Positions 24,488 through 35,334 are shown, numbered from the stretch's first letter. The stretch is DNA of 64,000 bases from Conus ventricosus (GCA_018398815.1 CM031601.1:12210858-12274857); one strand, 5' to 3'. A program made the numbers and translations. The notes: generated by a model not told the origin, from the sequence alone.

Positions 24488-26000
24488 TACTGAACAACAT
24501 TAAAAACGCACCGCTTGCCAAAAGACCCAGACAACGTTGGTAGTACAGAATTATTTAATGAAAGTAAGCATATTTGATTACGCATCCATTTTTCAATTAA
24601 ACAAAATGTCTGTTCTTGACAAGAATGGCCGAATTCATCTGAAATTAGCTGTTGACTTCACTAGGGTCCCTGTCAAAAAGTACACCACGACGAGCATGTC
24701 CGTCCGCGAGCTCTAATACCGAGTGTGTCCGCCATTTGCCCCGATGCACACTTGGCAGCGCCTCCTCATGGAGTAGACAAGGTTGTGCAAGAACGCCTGT
24801 GGCAGTCCATCCCACTCCTCGGTCAGTGCGCGCCTCAAATGATCGAGAGTCTGTGGATGTCTTCTACGGGCCACAAGACGCCCCAGCTCATCCCAGACGT
24901 GTTCAATGGGAGCCATGTCAGGGGACAGAGATGGCCAGGGCAACACGGCAATGTTGTTCGCCTGGAGAAACGCAGCGGTGGCTCTTGCGGTGTGGGGTCG
25001 TGCATTATCATGTTGGAAGAACTGCAGCTCCGGGTGCTGGCCAAACAGTGGGACGACGTGGTTCTGCAGCACCTGCTGGTACGTGTTGGCATTCACATGG
25101 TTGTCAAAAAAGTACAGAGGTGTCCGGTAGTCATGACTGAATGCCCCCCAAACCAGACTGCCCCCTCCCCATCTATCGGCTTCAAACACGCAGCAGTTGG
25201 CGTAGCGTTCCCCGACACGCCTCCAGACTCTCATTCTCCCGTCAGCATGAGATAACGCGAAGCGACTTTCGTCAGAGAACAGCACAGCTCTCCACTGACG
25301 TCGTGTCCATGGCAGATGCTGGTTGGCCCACTGCAGGCGTTGCTGACGGTGTCTACGGGTGAGGACTGGGCCCTGAATTCTTGCAATCGACGTCGAACGG
25401 TTTGTCCAGACACTGGACCCCGTCGACCAACCACCTGGCGACATGTTTCTGCTGCTGTAAGGAATCGATTACGAAGATGAAGCTGTCGAATGTATCGATC
25501 CTGCGCTGGTGTGGTAACACGAGGTTGGCCCGTTCGGCGCCGATCAGTGGTGGAACCAGTCGCTGCCAAACGTTGTGATAGCCTTACAATTGTAGAGTGA
25601 CTGCAGTTCAGTTGTCTGGCTGTCTCTCTCGATGACATACCGACCATCAACATTCCAATGGCTCGCTCGCATTCTTGCACAGACAGTCGCGGCATTGTTT
25701 TCGGACCACTTCGTCTGGTCGAATGACAACTGATACCATTTTCCAGTCGGCATGACTTCAAACTCACCATTTGAGACAAAGAAACAGATGAGCTACGTTC
25801 AGTCTCGGCCCCAGTGGCAAAAAAAGTGTTTTGGGCGAGTTGCACGTGGGCGTCACACGATTGTCGGCAAGCGCGGAGAAACCGAGGCAGTGTGAATCTG
25901 TGTCCCTTAAAAATTGTGTTAACATACCAAATCCAAATACACATTTTTCCAAATGGGAAATCGGCAAATCAAAACGGTGCGTTTTTAATGTTGTTCAGTA
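24488..26000 (-). mobile_element. Tc1/mariner transposon, 1513 bp, intact inverted ends
   Basis: The terminal inverted repeats are identical over 26 bp (24488-24513 and 25975-26000, beginning TACTGAACAACATTAAAAAC) and are flanked by TA on both sides (24486-24487, 26001-26002). The TA target and the encoded DD34E transposase define the Tc1 type. It has inserted into the last degraded units of the satellite array; satellite-like sequence resumes at 26003 (CTGTACTTTGACCC). Confidence 0.95.
24713..25695 (-). pseudogene. Tc1-type transposase, one frameshift
   Basis: Cut-and-paste transposase of the DD34E Tc1 family. From the start chosen at 25695 (MPRLSVQECERAIGMLMVGM) the first half has two helix-turn-helix-like segments (SRETARQLNCSHSTIVRLSQ and RFLTAAETCRQVVGRRGPVS). 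The frame is lost near 25370, by one base in a GGGCCC context, between LQEFRAQSSP and PVLTRRHRQQ. The second half carries the catalytic triad: Asp in LFSDESRF, Asp in QHDNARPHTA and Glu in PIEHVWDELGR, with 34 residues between the last two. It ends NGGHTRY-stop at 24713. An upstream in-frame ATG at 25770 is an alternative start. Apart from the single slip the enzyme looks complete, so this is a young copy or carries an assembly error. Confidence 0.9.
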
Positions 26001-26289
26001 TACTGTACTTTGACCCTAGATGCTCTGACTTAGTCCAGAATTCAAATCTCCATAACTGTCACACCAATGATAAGAAAGCAGGAACAAAACAAATCAGACA
26101 TTAGAGTAAGTCTTCTCCTTTCCTGCACATTGGCCACATCTAATCCATTAGCTGAGTAATCATTCAATATGAAAAAGATGTTGTGATGAAAAAATAAGTA
26201 AGTTTTACTATGTAGAAATAAATCAAAACAGGATGGAAACAACAACAAAAAACCCAAACAAGTCTGTATCAAAGATTAAAGAAAGAGAG

Positions 26290-26312
26290 ATACTGGGACA
26301 CGAGAGAGAAAG

Positions 26313-26375
<63 letters not shown>

Positions 26376-26390
26376 AAGAGAGAGAGAAGT
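26290..26390. repeat. (GA)n microsatellite
   Basis: Nearly pure GA/GAGAA run just downstream of the exon 18 donor on the minus strand (a pyrimidine tract in the transcript). Confidence 0.95.
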
Positions 26391-26414
26391 TAAGAACCAC
26401 ATAAAACTCCTCAC

Positions 26415-26616
26415 CTCAATATCACGGGACTGAGCATCATGCTCACTGAACACAGCACGAATGTTGAGGACACAGCGGTGGAAGTTGGCCATGACCTCAC
26501 ACTGGATTCTGGCCGGGGCCAAGGTAAGGTCAAGGTCAGCAGAAGTCACAAGGACGCCTTCAAGATCGTTGTAGTGGATGAAGTGGAAGACAACATTGTC
26601 CCTTCCCCTGGAAAGT
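26415..26616 (-). CDS. INTU: INTU exon 18: start of third longin region
   Basis: A 202-nt exon with CCTCTCAG acceptor and GTGAGG donor, phase 2 in and 0 out. It reads LSRGRDNVVFHFIHYNDLEG, then VLVTSADLDL and CEVMANFHRCVLNIRAVFSE. The counterparts are vertebrate KLTSGPENTLFHYV..VQGIFITPTLEE and LIKNFHQCCLSIRAVFQQ. This is a diagnostic block for the INTU call. A (GA)n run lies just inside the next intron. Confidence 0.95.
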
Positions 26617-26809
26617 CTGAGAGGCAAACATACACCAAACTATTTTTTCCATGTAGGAGAGATTTCCCATTGCTGTTTTACGATCTTCTGGCTGCAAATG
26701 AACTGGGAACATGATGGTGCTCTGGACTGCATATCTGAAGTCATCTGTCTGAGTTTGGAAGTGGCTCGATAGGTGTTGTGAAGTGTGCATATTTGCAAAC
26801 ACATCATAA

Positions 26810-27184
26810 GAGAGGGAGAGAGGGAGGGTGGGTGGGAGGGAGAGAGAGAGACAGACAGACACAGACAGGCAAATAGACAGACGGACAGACAGACTGACAG
26901 ACAGACAAGACAGACAAGGACACACACACAGAGACAGACAAAGTGAGAGACAAAGAGCAGAAGAAAAGGGACAAAGGATGGCAGAAAGAAAGAGAGATCC
27001 TTAGTGAGATAAAGAGAGAGACGAACAGAGCGAGCAATAGTGAAAGAGAGAAAGAGAGACAGACAGACAGACCGAGACACAGAGAGAGAGAGAAAGAGAG
27101 AGACCGAGACTGAGGTAGAGAAAGACAGACAGAGACAGAGAGACAATGACAAAGAGACAGACAGAGACAGAGAGAGACAATGAC
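26810..27184. repeat. Imperfect (GACA)n / (GA)n microsatellite
   Basis: Interspersed GACAGACA and GAGAGAGA runs over about 370 bp. It abuts the 3' end of the LINE fragment at 27185. Confidence 0.9.
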
Positions 27185-28400
27185 AATGACAAATATTTTA
27201 TTGTCCGTTCAGCAATTAAGCTCCTTTGACAAGGGGCATGTTTGAACATAACACCTTTAAAATCAATCGCTCACCTCACCCTTCCCTTCTCCCTCCCGCC
27301 ACCACTTGCCCACAACTTGTTCCAACAGCTTCCTCCCTCCCTCCCCCTTCCCCCCACCCCCGTCCCACCCCAATGCCCGCTCCTGCTTCCTCATTCACAC
27401 ACCTACGCACATACAGACACTCGATGGCAGATCATCTTGACAAGCATTTCAATCATTAAATACATCACTAGCTGTTTCTTTCAATTGCCTTTTTTCTAAT
27501 GCTCATAGCTTTTGATATGAATTTTGTTAGATCTATTCACACGTTTTCATTGTTGCTCGACAAAACATTCGCAATACGATTCTGGTCAGTAATATGTGAA
27601 AGTGAGTCAAGTATAGTACATTGCTTTCGGATATCTTTGTATGCTGTGTAACAGAATAAGAAATTAATTTCAGTTTCAGTTTCTTTTTCACATGACGGAC
27701 ATTTACCATCAGCCTGTTTTTCATCAAGAAACCATCACTTGCAGTTATCAAGTCCACTAACCCTTAGCTGAAATCTTGTAAAGTTATCTCTGTGCCATTT
27801 ATTTGTAATTAAAACAACTATCTTTCTTGCTGGAAAAATGTTCTTAAAAGAATAAAACCATTTATATTTGTCATTGTTTTCTAATGCTGAATGCCAGCTT
27901 TGCATATTACATGCAATAAGTCTGTCCTTAAATTCAGCAAGAAAACTACATTCCCTTCCAACTCCTTTAAACATCCACACTACTCCACATCCATTTTCAC
28001 ATAAAAACATTCTGCACACTGGTTACCCAATTGTTATGCCCAGGTTCATGCTGAACAAGAAGCATTTCATTTGTCTGTCTGCATAGTCGTGACATGGGTA
28101 ATTTAAGAGCTTTAGCCAGTATCTAATACATTTCATAGTTGTTTTTATCCATAGACCAGTTTGTTTGAGGCGTGCAGGGGAACGTTCAGAAATCTTTTTA
28201 AGCCAAATGTATGTACAGTTTCTATGAGATCACTATCTTTCTCAAGACCCCAAACTTCGGCTGCATTACACAACTGGTTCAATCTGTGTATCAAACAGTT
28301 TCAGAAATAACTGTAAATCTGTTGTATTTAACCTTCTTAGTGACTTCAACATCTCAATGTCCCCCCCTTTTTCCTTTACTGCAAGCCTCAGACTAGAGAC
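27185..28400 (-). mobile_element. Non-LTR retrotransposon (LINE) 3' fragment, C-terminal region
   Basis: On the minus strand several frames read as the C-terminal part of a LINE protein: LAVKEKGGDIEMLKSLRRLN and LFDTQIEPVV, then KLLKLPMSRL, NVFM..KWMW, MQSWHSALENNDKYKWFYSF, NKWHRDNFTRFQLRVSGLDN, and the Cys-containing CPSCEKETETEINFLFCYTA. Stops and frameshifts break it. The element ends in TATTTTATTG-type sequence followed by short (TCATTG) repeats, as many CR1/L2-like LINEs do. It is a 5'-truncated, dead copy in the intron between exons 17 and 18. Confidence 0.75.
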
Positions 28401-28439
28401 AGTGAGAGAGAGAGAGACGACGTGAAAGATGGGTTGGCA

Positions 28440-28580
28440 TTGCACACTTTCACATTCACACACACACATTCACATTAACACACACACACTCACACACACA
28501 CTCACACACACACACACACACACATCACACCATCCAATCAACCACCATCACCACCAGCACACACACACACACACATACAG
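28440..28580. repeat. (CA)n-rich microsatellite
   Basis: CACACA runs interrupted by TCACA, CATT and CACCAT. Confidence 0.9.
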
Positions 28581-28670
28581 GAAAGACTGTATCTGTGAAA
28601 CAGAGAAACACCAAAGAGCCACATGAATAAGCTTTGCCAAGCTCAGCAAAGGAGTCAGCAGCTCACTCAC

Positions 28671-28774
28671 TTTCCCTGTGCTCCTGGAGTGCCAATGGTG
28701 TCAATGTGCAGAGCAGACATACTGCGGCCCATGGAGGACATGTCCAGTAGGGAACTGAAACGACCCGTTTTGGG
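28671..28774 (-). CDS. INTU: INTU exon 17: linker
   Basis: A 104-nt exon (TTGCAG acceptor, GTGAGT donor), phase 0 in and 2 out. It encodes PKTGRFSSLLDMSSMGRSMS then ALHIDTIGTPGAQG. The closing partial codon AA is completed by exon 18 as Lys, giving KLSRGRDNVVF. Confidence 0.85.
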
Positions 28775-29113
28775 CTGCAACAGCAACAACAACAAATTAT
28801 ATGGCAACTGCTGTACAGTTTTTCCATGATGCTTTTCTGGTACTTAGGTCATGTTTTAATGGCAAATGCTGGAAATGACAGACAGAAAGAGAGTGAGAGT
28901 GAGACAGTGTGTGTGTGTGTGTGTGTATCACAGCTGTCCGGCCGAGATGAAAATCGTGCTGTTTAGTTCCTCCTGCCTGCCTGGCAGGTGATAAGCAGGC
29001 TACGTGACTCACGGCAGCGCCCCGTGTACCACAGCTGTGCACAAGGGAGAGCATGTGTTCTCATGCTGTGCTGTTCCTGTTGTGCTTTACGGATTATTAT
29101 TCTTTCTCACCAG

Positions 29114-29160
29114 CCCTGATGTGGCCCTTTGCGGTCGGCTGGGCTATAAGCAACATTATC
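29114..29160 (+). repeat. Dispersed repeat fragment, also at 7138-7185 inverted
   Basis: TGGCCCTTTGCGGTCGGCTG followed by GGCTATAAGCAACATTAT occurs here and, reverse-complemented, at 7138-7185. From general knowledge, similar strings are common at the 3' ends of mollusc SINE/LINE copies. Confidence 0.65.
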
Positions 29161-29185
29161 TTATCTTATTGTCTAATGTCACTTG

Positions 29186-29187
<2 letters not shown>

Positions 29188-29247
<60 letters not shown>

Positions 29248-29275
29248 CACGCGCGCGTGCGCGCGCATGTGTGTG
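29188..29275. repeat. (GT)n microsatellite with alternating GC end
   Basis: A long (GT)n run followed by CACGCGCGCGTGCGCGCGCA, an alternating purine-pyrimidine tract. Confidence 0.95.
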
Positions 29276-29372
29276 ACCGACCCTGCATTGGCTAGTCTTG
29301 TTGCTTACGTGTAGGCCTACTTCATTCCGATCTTTTGTACGTGTGTACGCGTGCGTGTTTGTAGCGCCAACA

Positions 29373-29891
29373 ATGGTGGAGGCGTTTGAACACAACTTCA
29401 GTAAACACAAAAGACGTGTTGATTTGTTGTGCCGTGTGTGCGGCAATCGTGTGCTCAGAAAGGTACAACATAAAGGATTAAACCCTAGACTTTGTGTCAA
29501 CTTCTCCAATGATTTGTTGCAGTATTGCACTCTAGATATTTCTGGTGATGAAGAAGGCAAACAGTCCAAGTGTATCTGCATAAAATGCTACCATAAACTG
29601 AAAAAAACGAGACACATGTCAGCACATTCTCAATGTTATACTACAAAAGAAAATGCTGCTCGTGACATAGAGAGAATGTCAGAAATCTGGACAACGTTCG
29701 ATCCAGATCTTTCTTTGAGTCAGTGTACATCGTGTCAATTCTTTCAATCAGCCGGACTTATTGGTCATCGGAAAACAAAGAAGAGCCGACCCGTCAAAAG
29801 ATCTGCTCAAGAATGTTTAGATCAGTCTGATCTTTGCTTGCGCACAGATGAAAGCGTGTCATTATTTTCTCCGTTGGTATCAACCCCATGA
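29373..29891 (+). CDS. Orphan ORF with Cys-pair zinc-binding motif, likely transposon-derived
   Basis: ATG at 29373 sits in a strong initiation context (CAACAATGG). The 172-residue frame begins MVEAFEHNFSKHKRRVDLLC and contains CRVCGNRVL, CICIKCYHKLKK and CTSCQFF, spaced like a treble-clef zinc finger. It ends at TGA 29889-29891, which overlaps an ATG that continues in the next frame to about 30040 (LECVDMSDVCFDTNEIVS). That continuation resembles the end of the first frame (QECLDQSDLCLRTDESVS), hinting at an internal duplication plus a one-base slip. I do not recognise the protein with certainty; N-terminal CxxCG domains of this kind occur in RAG1-like and other domesticated or transposon-encoded proteins of invertebrates, which is a guess here. 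It sits on the opposite strand inside an INTU intron, between (GT)n runs. Confidence 0.5.
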   Translation: MVEAFEHNFSKHKRRVDLLCRVCGNRVLRKVQHKGLNPRLCVNFSNDLLQYCTLDISGDEEGKQSKCICIKCYHKLKKTRHMSAHSQCYTTKENAARDIERMSEIWTTFDPDLSLSQCTSCQFFQSAGLIGHRKTKKSRPVKRSAQECLDQSDLCLRTDESVSLFSPLVSTP

Positions 29892-30043
29892 AAAAGCCTA
29901 GAACATCCTCTGCACAAACCTCACCAGTCATAGCTAGCACATCCAACTCGGCACTTGAATGTGTTGACATGTCTGATGTATGCTTCGATACCAATGAAAT
30001 TGTCAGTCACCATCGACCGCTGTTGTTGGTGTGTGGTTTCTGT

Positions 30044-30112
<69 letters not shown>

Positions 30113-30125
30113 TGCGCGTGTGTGT

Positions 30126-30157
<32 letters not shown>

Positions 30158-30158
30158 C
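30044..30158. repeat. (GT)n then (CT)n microsatellite
   Basis: About 65 bp of GT, a GCGCGTGCGCG core and a CT run. It interrupts the second frame of the orphan ORF. Confidence 0.95.
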
Positions 30159-30279
30159 AGTCATGAGTAGGCTCACCATGAAGATGAAAATGAGAAAATG
30201 TTTTTCATTGGTGTGTGTATATGTGACATCAATTTCAAATGATTTGAACGGGCGAAAGCACAAGGTCAGGTAGGAAGCA

Positions 30280-31045
30280 TTTCATTGTTTATAACTGACA
30301 TCTGCATGTGTGGCATGCTAAAATCTTGCTTTACTAAAAGCATGGTGCGGTTGTGATAGAATCAGTTTCGGCATGTATCACAAGCACGTAGAGCACGCAG
30401 ATAAACAAGCAAAACATGCCTAGGCCGTGGTAGGGAAACTGTCACCGTGTTCCCAGTGAAGCTGACCAGTGCCAACAGTGACTGTTTATTTTGGCCCGGT
30501 ACCAGCTGTCAGGTAGGAGTCCCGCGAATAATTTTCTGTCAGTTGTAAAGGAAAGATATGCATGTCCAATATGGTCCACGTTGAGCGTGATAGCTTCAGA
30601 AACGCATGCTCTCCACCGAGTTGAAATTTCAATTCACTTTGTGTGTTCGTTAGTCTGTTTCAATCGTTTTTTTGTTGGCAAATCTTTGTGGTGCTTGTCA
30701 GCAATGCGTATGAAAGAAGACGCATTCATGTTTGGTATTGTTCTGTCAGTCAAAGACCCCACAATTCAGTGACATCAATCGACCACAGTTCGTTGCATTC
30801 TGGCACAAAGTATTAATGAAGAAACACAGCATCCTGTTTTCAACACACTATCAGCCAGACAGTTAGTATCACATTACGCGTAGGGAGGAAAGCTTGTGGG
30901 AGGTTAGCGCGAGGAAGCTGGCAGCTGGCAGCAGAAGTGTGCTGTTTAAACAAACCGCGGCTGTTCCATCCCTTCCCCTCCTGCGACCGATAGGCGGTCA
31001 AGAGTTATTGCCCTTGTCTTCAACTAAAGATTCCTCTGTGGACAA
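30280..31045. other. Intron sequence without recognised content
   Basis: Single-copy-looking sequence in the intron between INTU exons 17 and 16. No coding character or element ends seen. Confidence 0.5.
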
Positions 31046-31049
31046 ACGT

Positions 31050-31102
<53 letters not shown>

Positions 31103-31105
31103 ATA

Positions 31106-31146
<41 letters not shown>

Positions 31147-31180
31147 ATGAGTGTGTGTGTTTGTGTGTGTGTGTACCTTC
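31050..31180. repeat. (GT)n microsatellite
   Basis: Almost uninterrupted GT over about 120 bp. Confidence 0.95.
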
Positions 31181-31369
31181 GTATGAATGTGTACTAGTAT
31201 GAGCATGTGCATGAAAGGGAAAAAAACTGATATACCAGATGTATTCGTATAGAGCCACCTATGCCATTATCCCCAAAATTGCATTTTTCTTAATACTTCT
31301 CTGAACAACAGGTGACAGTCTAAATCTTTCTTGATGCAGAGCACTTTAGGAACCTTTAAAGCACTTTGT

Positions 31370-31500
31370 CCTCTGTATGTGTGTGCAAGTGTGCGTGTTT
31401 GAGTATGTATCTGACAGTGTCTGCCTGTGTGCGTGTTTGAGTATGTATCTGACAGTGTCTGCCTGTGTGCGTGAGTATGTATCTGACAGTGTCTGCCTGT
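31370..31500. repeat. Short tandem repeat, ~50-bp unit
   Basis: GTATGTATCTGACAGTGTCT followed by GCCTGTGTGCGTG occurs three times between 31405 and 31500. Confidence 0.8.
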
Positions 31501-31586
31501 GTGTGTCCACTGTTAATTGGGGATAGGCATTTTTGTAGAAATGGACGGTGGATGTAAATGAATGGTTCTTTGTTTATGCCAACGTA

Positions 31587-31587
<1 letters not shown>

Positions 31588-31624
<37 letters not shown>

Positions 31625-31782
31625 TGTGTGTGTGTGAGTGTGCATGCATGCATGCGTGCGTGCATGCATGCTTGCGTGTGTGTGTGAGAGTGTGTCTGTG
31701 TGTGTGTGTGAGAGTGAGTGTGTGTGTAAGAGTGAGTGTGTGTGTGTGTGAGAGAGAGAGAGAGTGAGAGAGAGAGAGAGAC
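31588..31782. repeat. (GT)n / (GCAT)n / (GA)n compound microsatellite
   Basis: GT runs with a GCATGCATGCATGCGTGCGT core and a terminal GAGAGA run. Confidence 0.95.
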
Positions 31783-32583
31783 TGCATGTGAGTGTTTTAA
31801 AATGTTCACTATTTGGAGCCAAAGTGTGTGCACAAAATGTACAGCAATATGTTATCATAAGAGACGCCAACCCCAGTCTTTCCATCAGGAACTGGTGACG
31901 TAGGGAACATACCATATTTTTACACATGTGATGCAATGCAGATGTACACATATACATACTGGCATGCTCACATCACCATGGCCACTGTGACTGATGACGA
32001 ATTGGCACATGAAGACCAAGAACCAACCAAAGTTTTTCTTTTTCTCCTTGTAAACATGGCTGCCGTTTATTGCAATATTTCATAAAGGTTTAGTGGTATT
32101 GATTTCCTTTCTTTTTCTTTCCATTTTCTTTTTTTCCCAAAATACTTGCTTTTCAGCTTCTTTATCAATCTCACACACTCTGATTTGCTTGCAGCACCTA
32201 GGTATCTCATCAGCGTTTTGACTGCAGCTCACTTCGGTTAACGACTTACATCTGTGCACTCAGAATCTGAGTTATGATTTCCAGTCTGCCGACAGGTTTG
32301 TCCACCTGTGCAAACAGGTGCATCCATTTGCTTCCGGGTTTGTTCTTGTTTTCAATAACATGCCACCTGCGGCAATAGCACGCAGGATGGTTGTCAACTT
32401 TCACTTTTTCAGTAACAAATATGGCTGTTCTGGGACAGTAATCATGTCTGCATCACATACATGTTTAAATTTGTACACTAGTAAAAAGGAACACTGGAAA
32501 ATGCAAAAATCTATCCCTATATTTACAAAGAAAAATACAGCTAAAAAAAAAACCGCCAGAAACTCCAAAACAAACCAACCAAC

Positions 32584-32696
32584 CTTTGATGCTCCAGTAC
32601 TGCTGCCACTGCCACCCGAGTCATTGGAACCATAGGAGAGTTTACTCCCTTGGCGGGTCATGGCACCTGTCTCGCTACCCGCGTCACTGTCTGCCG
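32584..32696 (-). CDS. INTU: INTU exon 16: linker
   Basis: A 113-nt exon with ATTCGCAG acceptor, phase 1 in and phase 0 out. It reads ADSDAGSETGAMTRQGSKLS then YGSNDSGGSGSSTGASK, parallel to vertebrate SCSSGGSDNGCEGG. The donor is AAG/GTTGGT, a weaker site. Confidence 0.8.
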
Positions 32697-33074
32697 CTGC
32701 GAATGAAAGTGATTAACAAGTTGTATGCCCTCTTAAGCTCAAACTTGTTCACATTGTAAAAAAAATTAACATCTAAGAATCATGCTGTCCCAGGGACTGT
32801 GGGATGCCACGAGATCATTTCTCACAGCATTTCAGTGGGCAGTGGGAATGCTTGACACCTATATCCTTTCAAAACTATTTTGTTGCTTAATACTTTTTTC
32901 CAATGATGACAGATCCTTAACACAGATATCTGTTCATCTGTACACATATACAGCATAACACCAGGAGGCAGCGCTCACCAAACGCACCAGAAATAAACAA
33001 GAGTTTACAGCGAGAGAGTCATACTACTGAAGACATGCATTGTTCTATGTCCTCATATCAGGTGTTCAATCACC

Positions 33075-33195
33075 TGAAGGTCTCCATTACACGCTGACCT
33101 GCAGACTCAGAGAAAAATCATGCTCCACACTTTCGGCCCAGCCAGGATTTGAACCTATAACCTTCAGCTTAAGAGACCAGTATTATAACAATTCA
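33075..33195 (-). mobile_element. Degraded tRNA-derived SINE head
   Basis: On the minus strand TATAGGTTCAAATCCTGGCT contains an intact box B (GGTTCAAATCC), with CTGGTCTCTTAAGCTGAAGG upstream as a remnant anticodon arm. Box A is not convincing and ends are not definable. Confidence 0.5.
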
Positions 33196-33488
33196 TAGAT
33201 AGCATTTGTCTTCAGTAAGAATACATGGAAGACTAAATGACAAAATACTTACTTTTCTGTCAGTAATGCATTCTGATATACTTGATACATTTTCAAGCCG
33301 AAATCAACAAAAAAAGTTTTATGTTGTTACTATGATTCACGCAAATTTTTTTTTAGAAATTTTCATATAATAAAGCAAAAAAACACACAAAAAAAACACA
33401 TATACACTCTGAACTACATCACATTTTGAAAAACAACAACACCTTAATTGACACAAAAGTAAACTTGTGTAAAAGTGACTCTACCTAC

Positions 33489-33560
33489 CAGGCCTCCGAT
33501 CACTTCTGGGACTGGATCTGTACTTGAACGGTCCTTCATTGCTCGATCGACCCGGACTAG
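33489..33560 (-). CDS. INTU: INTU exon 15: linker
   Basis: A 72-nt exon between CACTTGCAG and GTAGGT, phase 1 at both ends. It encodes SPGRSSNEGPFKYRSSPRSD then RRP, of linker composition, equivalent to the vertebrate Ser/Lys/Arg-rich segment. Support comes from phase and splice signals more than from sequence identity. Confidence 0.78.
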
Positions 33561-34183
33561 CTGCAAGTGTTTAAAGTCCTTTACAGCATTTACAGAGAGC
33601 ACACAGTTTATCTGCTCTTATTTGAGTCTGCGTTTATCTTTCCCTAGACACGAGACTACCTTACCTTGTTTTGCGAAATGAGAGCAAATACACAGTCACT
33701 CCATATGCAATCAATAACTACACAAAGTCTGGCACAGCCTTGATCATCTATAATCTATTAGCTCTTTGCTCAGTATCAGTGTTTCCTTAACTAAAAAAAA
33801 ACCCAAGAATACGTAACTTTGAAAAAAAATTGCTGATAGTGTTGTTGTTGCTTGAAAAAGGTTTTGTAATGAACCGAAAATACTGCAACTCTTTCACAAG
33901 TGTTGCATGGCTTCAACTTTTCATCATACTTTAATTGGCTGATATTCCACTTCATGCATTTGTCTGACAGCCCGTTCTGGAATGAATGCGACACCATCCA
34001 TCTTCTGATATATTCCGAATGTTCAACATTCCTTTGTTACCTGCATGTCACTTGTGATGGCACATCATGCATATCTGAATGGGCAATCAGGTTTAACTGC
34101 AGTCTCATTACACTGCAGCTGACCACCTGAGGTTTTTTATGAAGGCGTGAAGAGGCAGTCACATTTGTATGACGCCAAAATTG

Positions 34184-34633
34184 GGGAGTTTGTATTATAC
34201 TCCCTGTTTGGCTAGTATACTTACCATGTCAGACTCTAATGCCCGCCCTGCCTTCCCCACTAGCGCCAAGGTTCTGGGGTTACCTTGCGCGCAGGCCTCG
34301 ATGAATGAGGTACGGGAGGTTGACACTGGCTTCTTCCTACGGCGAAAGCGGGTGGGCATCACGTGACCGTCTTATTACTGCATTAGCCACACAAAAACTT
34401 CGGCCTGGCACAAGACTTATCTTGCTTGGACGGCAGGCCGAGAGAGAATGAGGTATGGGAGACTGACACTGGCTTCTTCCGACGGCGGAAGTGGGTTGGG
34501 CACCACGTGACTGTCTTATCACTGCATTAGCCACACAAAAACTTCGGCCTGGCAGAGCAGACTAACTGCCGTGAATGCTATTGTCTGACATGGTAAGTAT
34601 ACTAGCCAAACAGGGAGTATAATACAAACTCCC
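34184..34633. mobile_element. 450-bp MITE with 51-bp perfect inverted ends
   Basis: The two ends, 34184-34234 and 34583-34633, are perfect inverse complements over 51 bp (GGGAGTTTGTATTATACTCC, then CTGTTTGGCTAGTATACTTA and so on). The interior has a direct duplication of about 110 bp (GAATGAGGTACGGGAGG... to CACAAAAACTTCGGCCTGGC) with 10 percent or so divergence. No coding capacity. Target duplication is unclear, so the superfamily is not assigned. Confidence 0.9.
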
Positions 34634-34883
34634 ATTTTTATGCTCCTTTTCAGGAAGTATGTCTACAGAAAGAAAGGAATCTTTTTTTCTTCTTTTTCTT
34701 TTGTTGTTCAAAGTTATAATTTATCTTCCACCTAGTACGTACCTCTAAATCCTCAGTATTTTCCACTGTGTGCCTCAATTTTGAAATCTTGAATACTAAA
34801 CCCTTGCCTCACATACCTCAAACCCTTTAATATTTTTATATTTTTTCTAGATATCTGTGCTGTTACATGCAGAGAAAAAAATA

Positions 34884-34927
34884 TACACATGCAAATACAC
34901 ACACACACACATACACACACACACACA

Positions 34928-35006
<79 letters not shown>
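34884..35006. repeat. (CA)n microsatellite
   Basis: Long CA run with single CATA and CTCA interruptions, just downstream of INTU exon 14. Confidence 0.95.
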
Positions 35007-35008
<2 letters not shown>

Positions 35009-35045
35009 CATCACACATGGAAAAGAGACAAAAATTAATATTTAC

Positions 35046-35164
35046 GAGGTTTTGAAGTGACAGAGGACTTGACCACGTTGCTGGTCTCGTCCTTGGCTTG
35101 CTTGGTGTGGACCACGTAACGCTCAGGGCTAGTGGTGAGAGGCGAGTCCTGCTCTTCCACCAGT
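35046..35164 (-). CDS. INTU: INTU exon 14: linker
   Basis: A 119-nt exon, entering phase 2 and leaving phase 1 (GTAAAT donor). It reads LVEEQDSPLTTSPERYVVHT then KQAKDETSNVVKSSVTSKP. The DSPLTTSP motif corresponds to vertebrate DSLTTSPIL. It begins the Ser-rich linker between the second and third longin regions. Confidence 0.85.
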
Positions 35165-35334
35165 CTGTGCATACAAAACCCTAACCCCCTGTACATCAAT
35201 GGTTTGCTGCATTTTATCGCCAGTGTTTCTTTCTATCAGTCTTTCTATTCCAGCATGTAGAAAATGACCCGATCTCGAGATTGCCCACATACAGAAAAAT
35301 GCTTCTGAAGTACCAAACTGGCCCTTGGTGGCAT

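Noticed and set aside
27226..27499. Small Pro/Ser-rich plus-strand ORFs
   Set aside because: They are antisense readings of the LINE 3' fragment and a C-rich insertion.
34857..35060. His/Thr-rich and Cys/Val-rich ORFs at CA/GT repeats throughout the window
   Set aside because: Direct translations of dinucleotide repeats (HTHT, CVCV); no gene signals.
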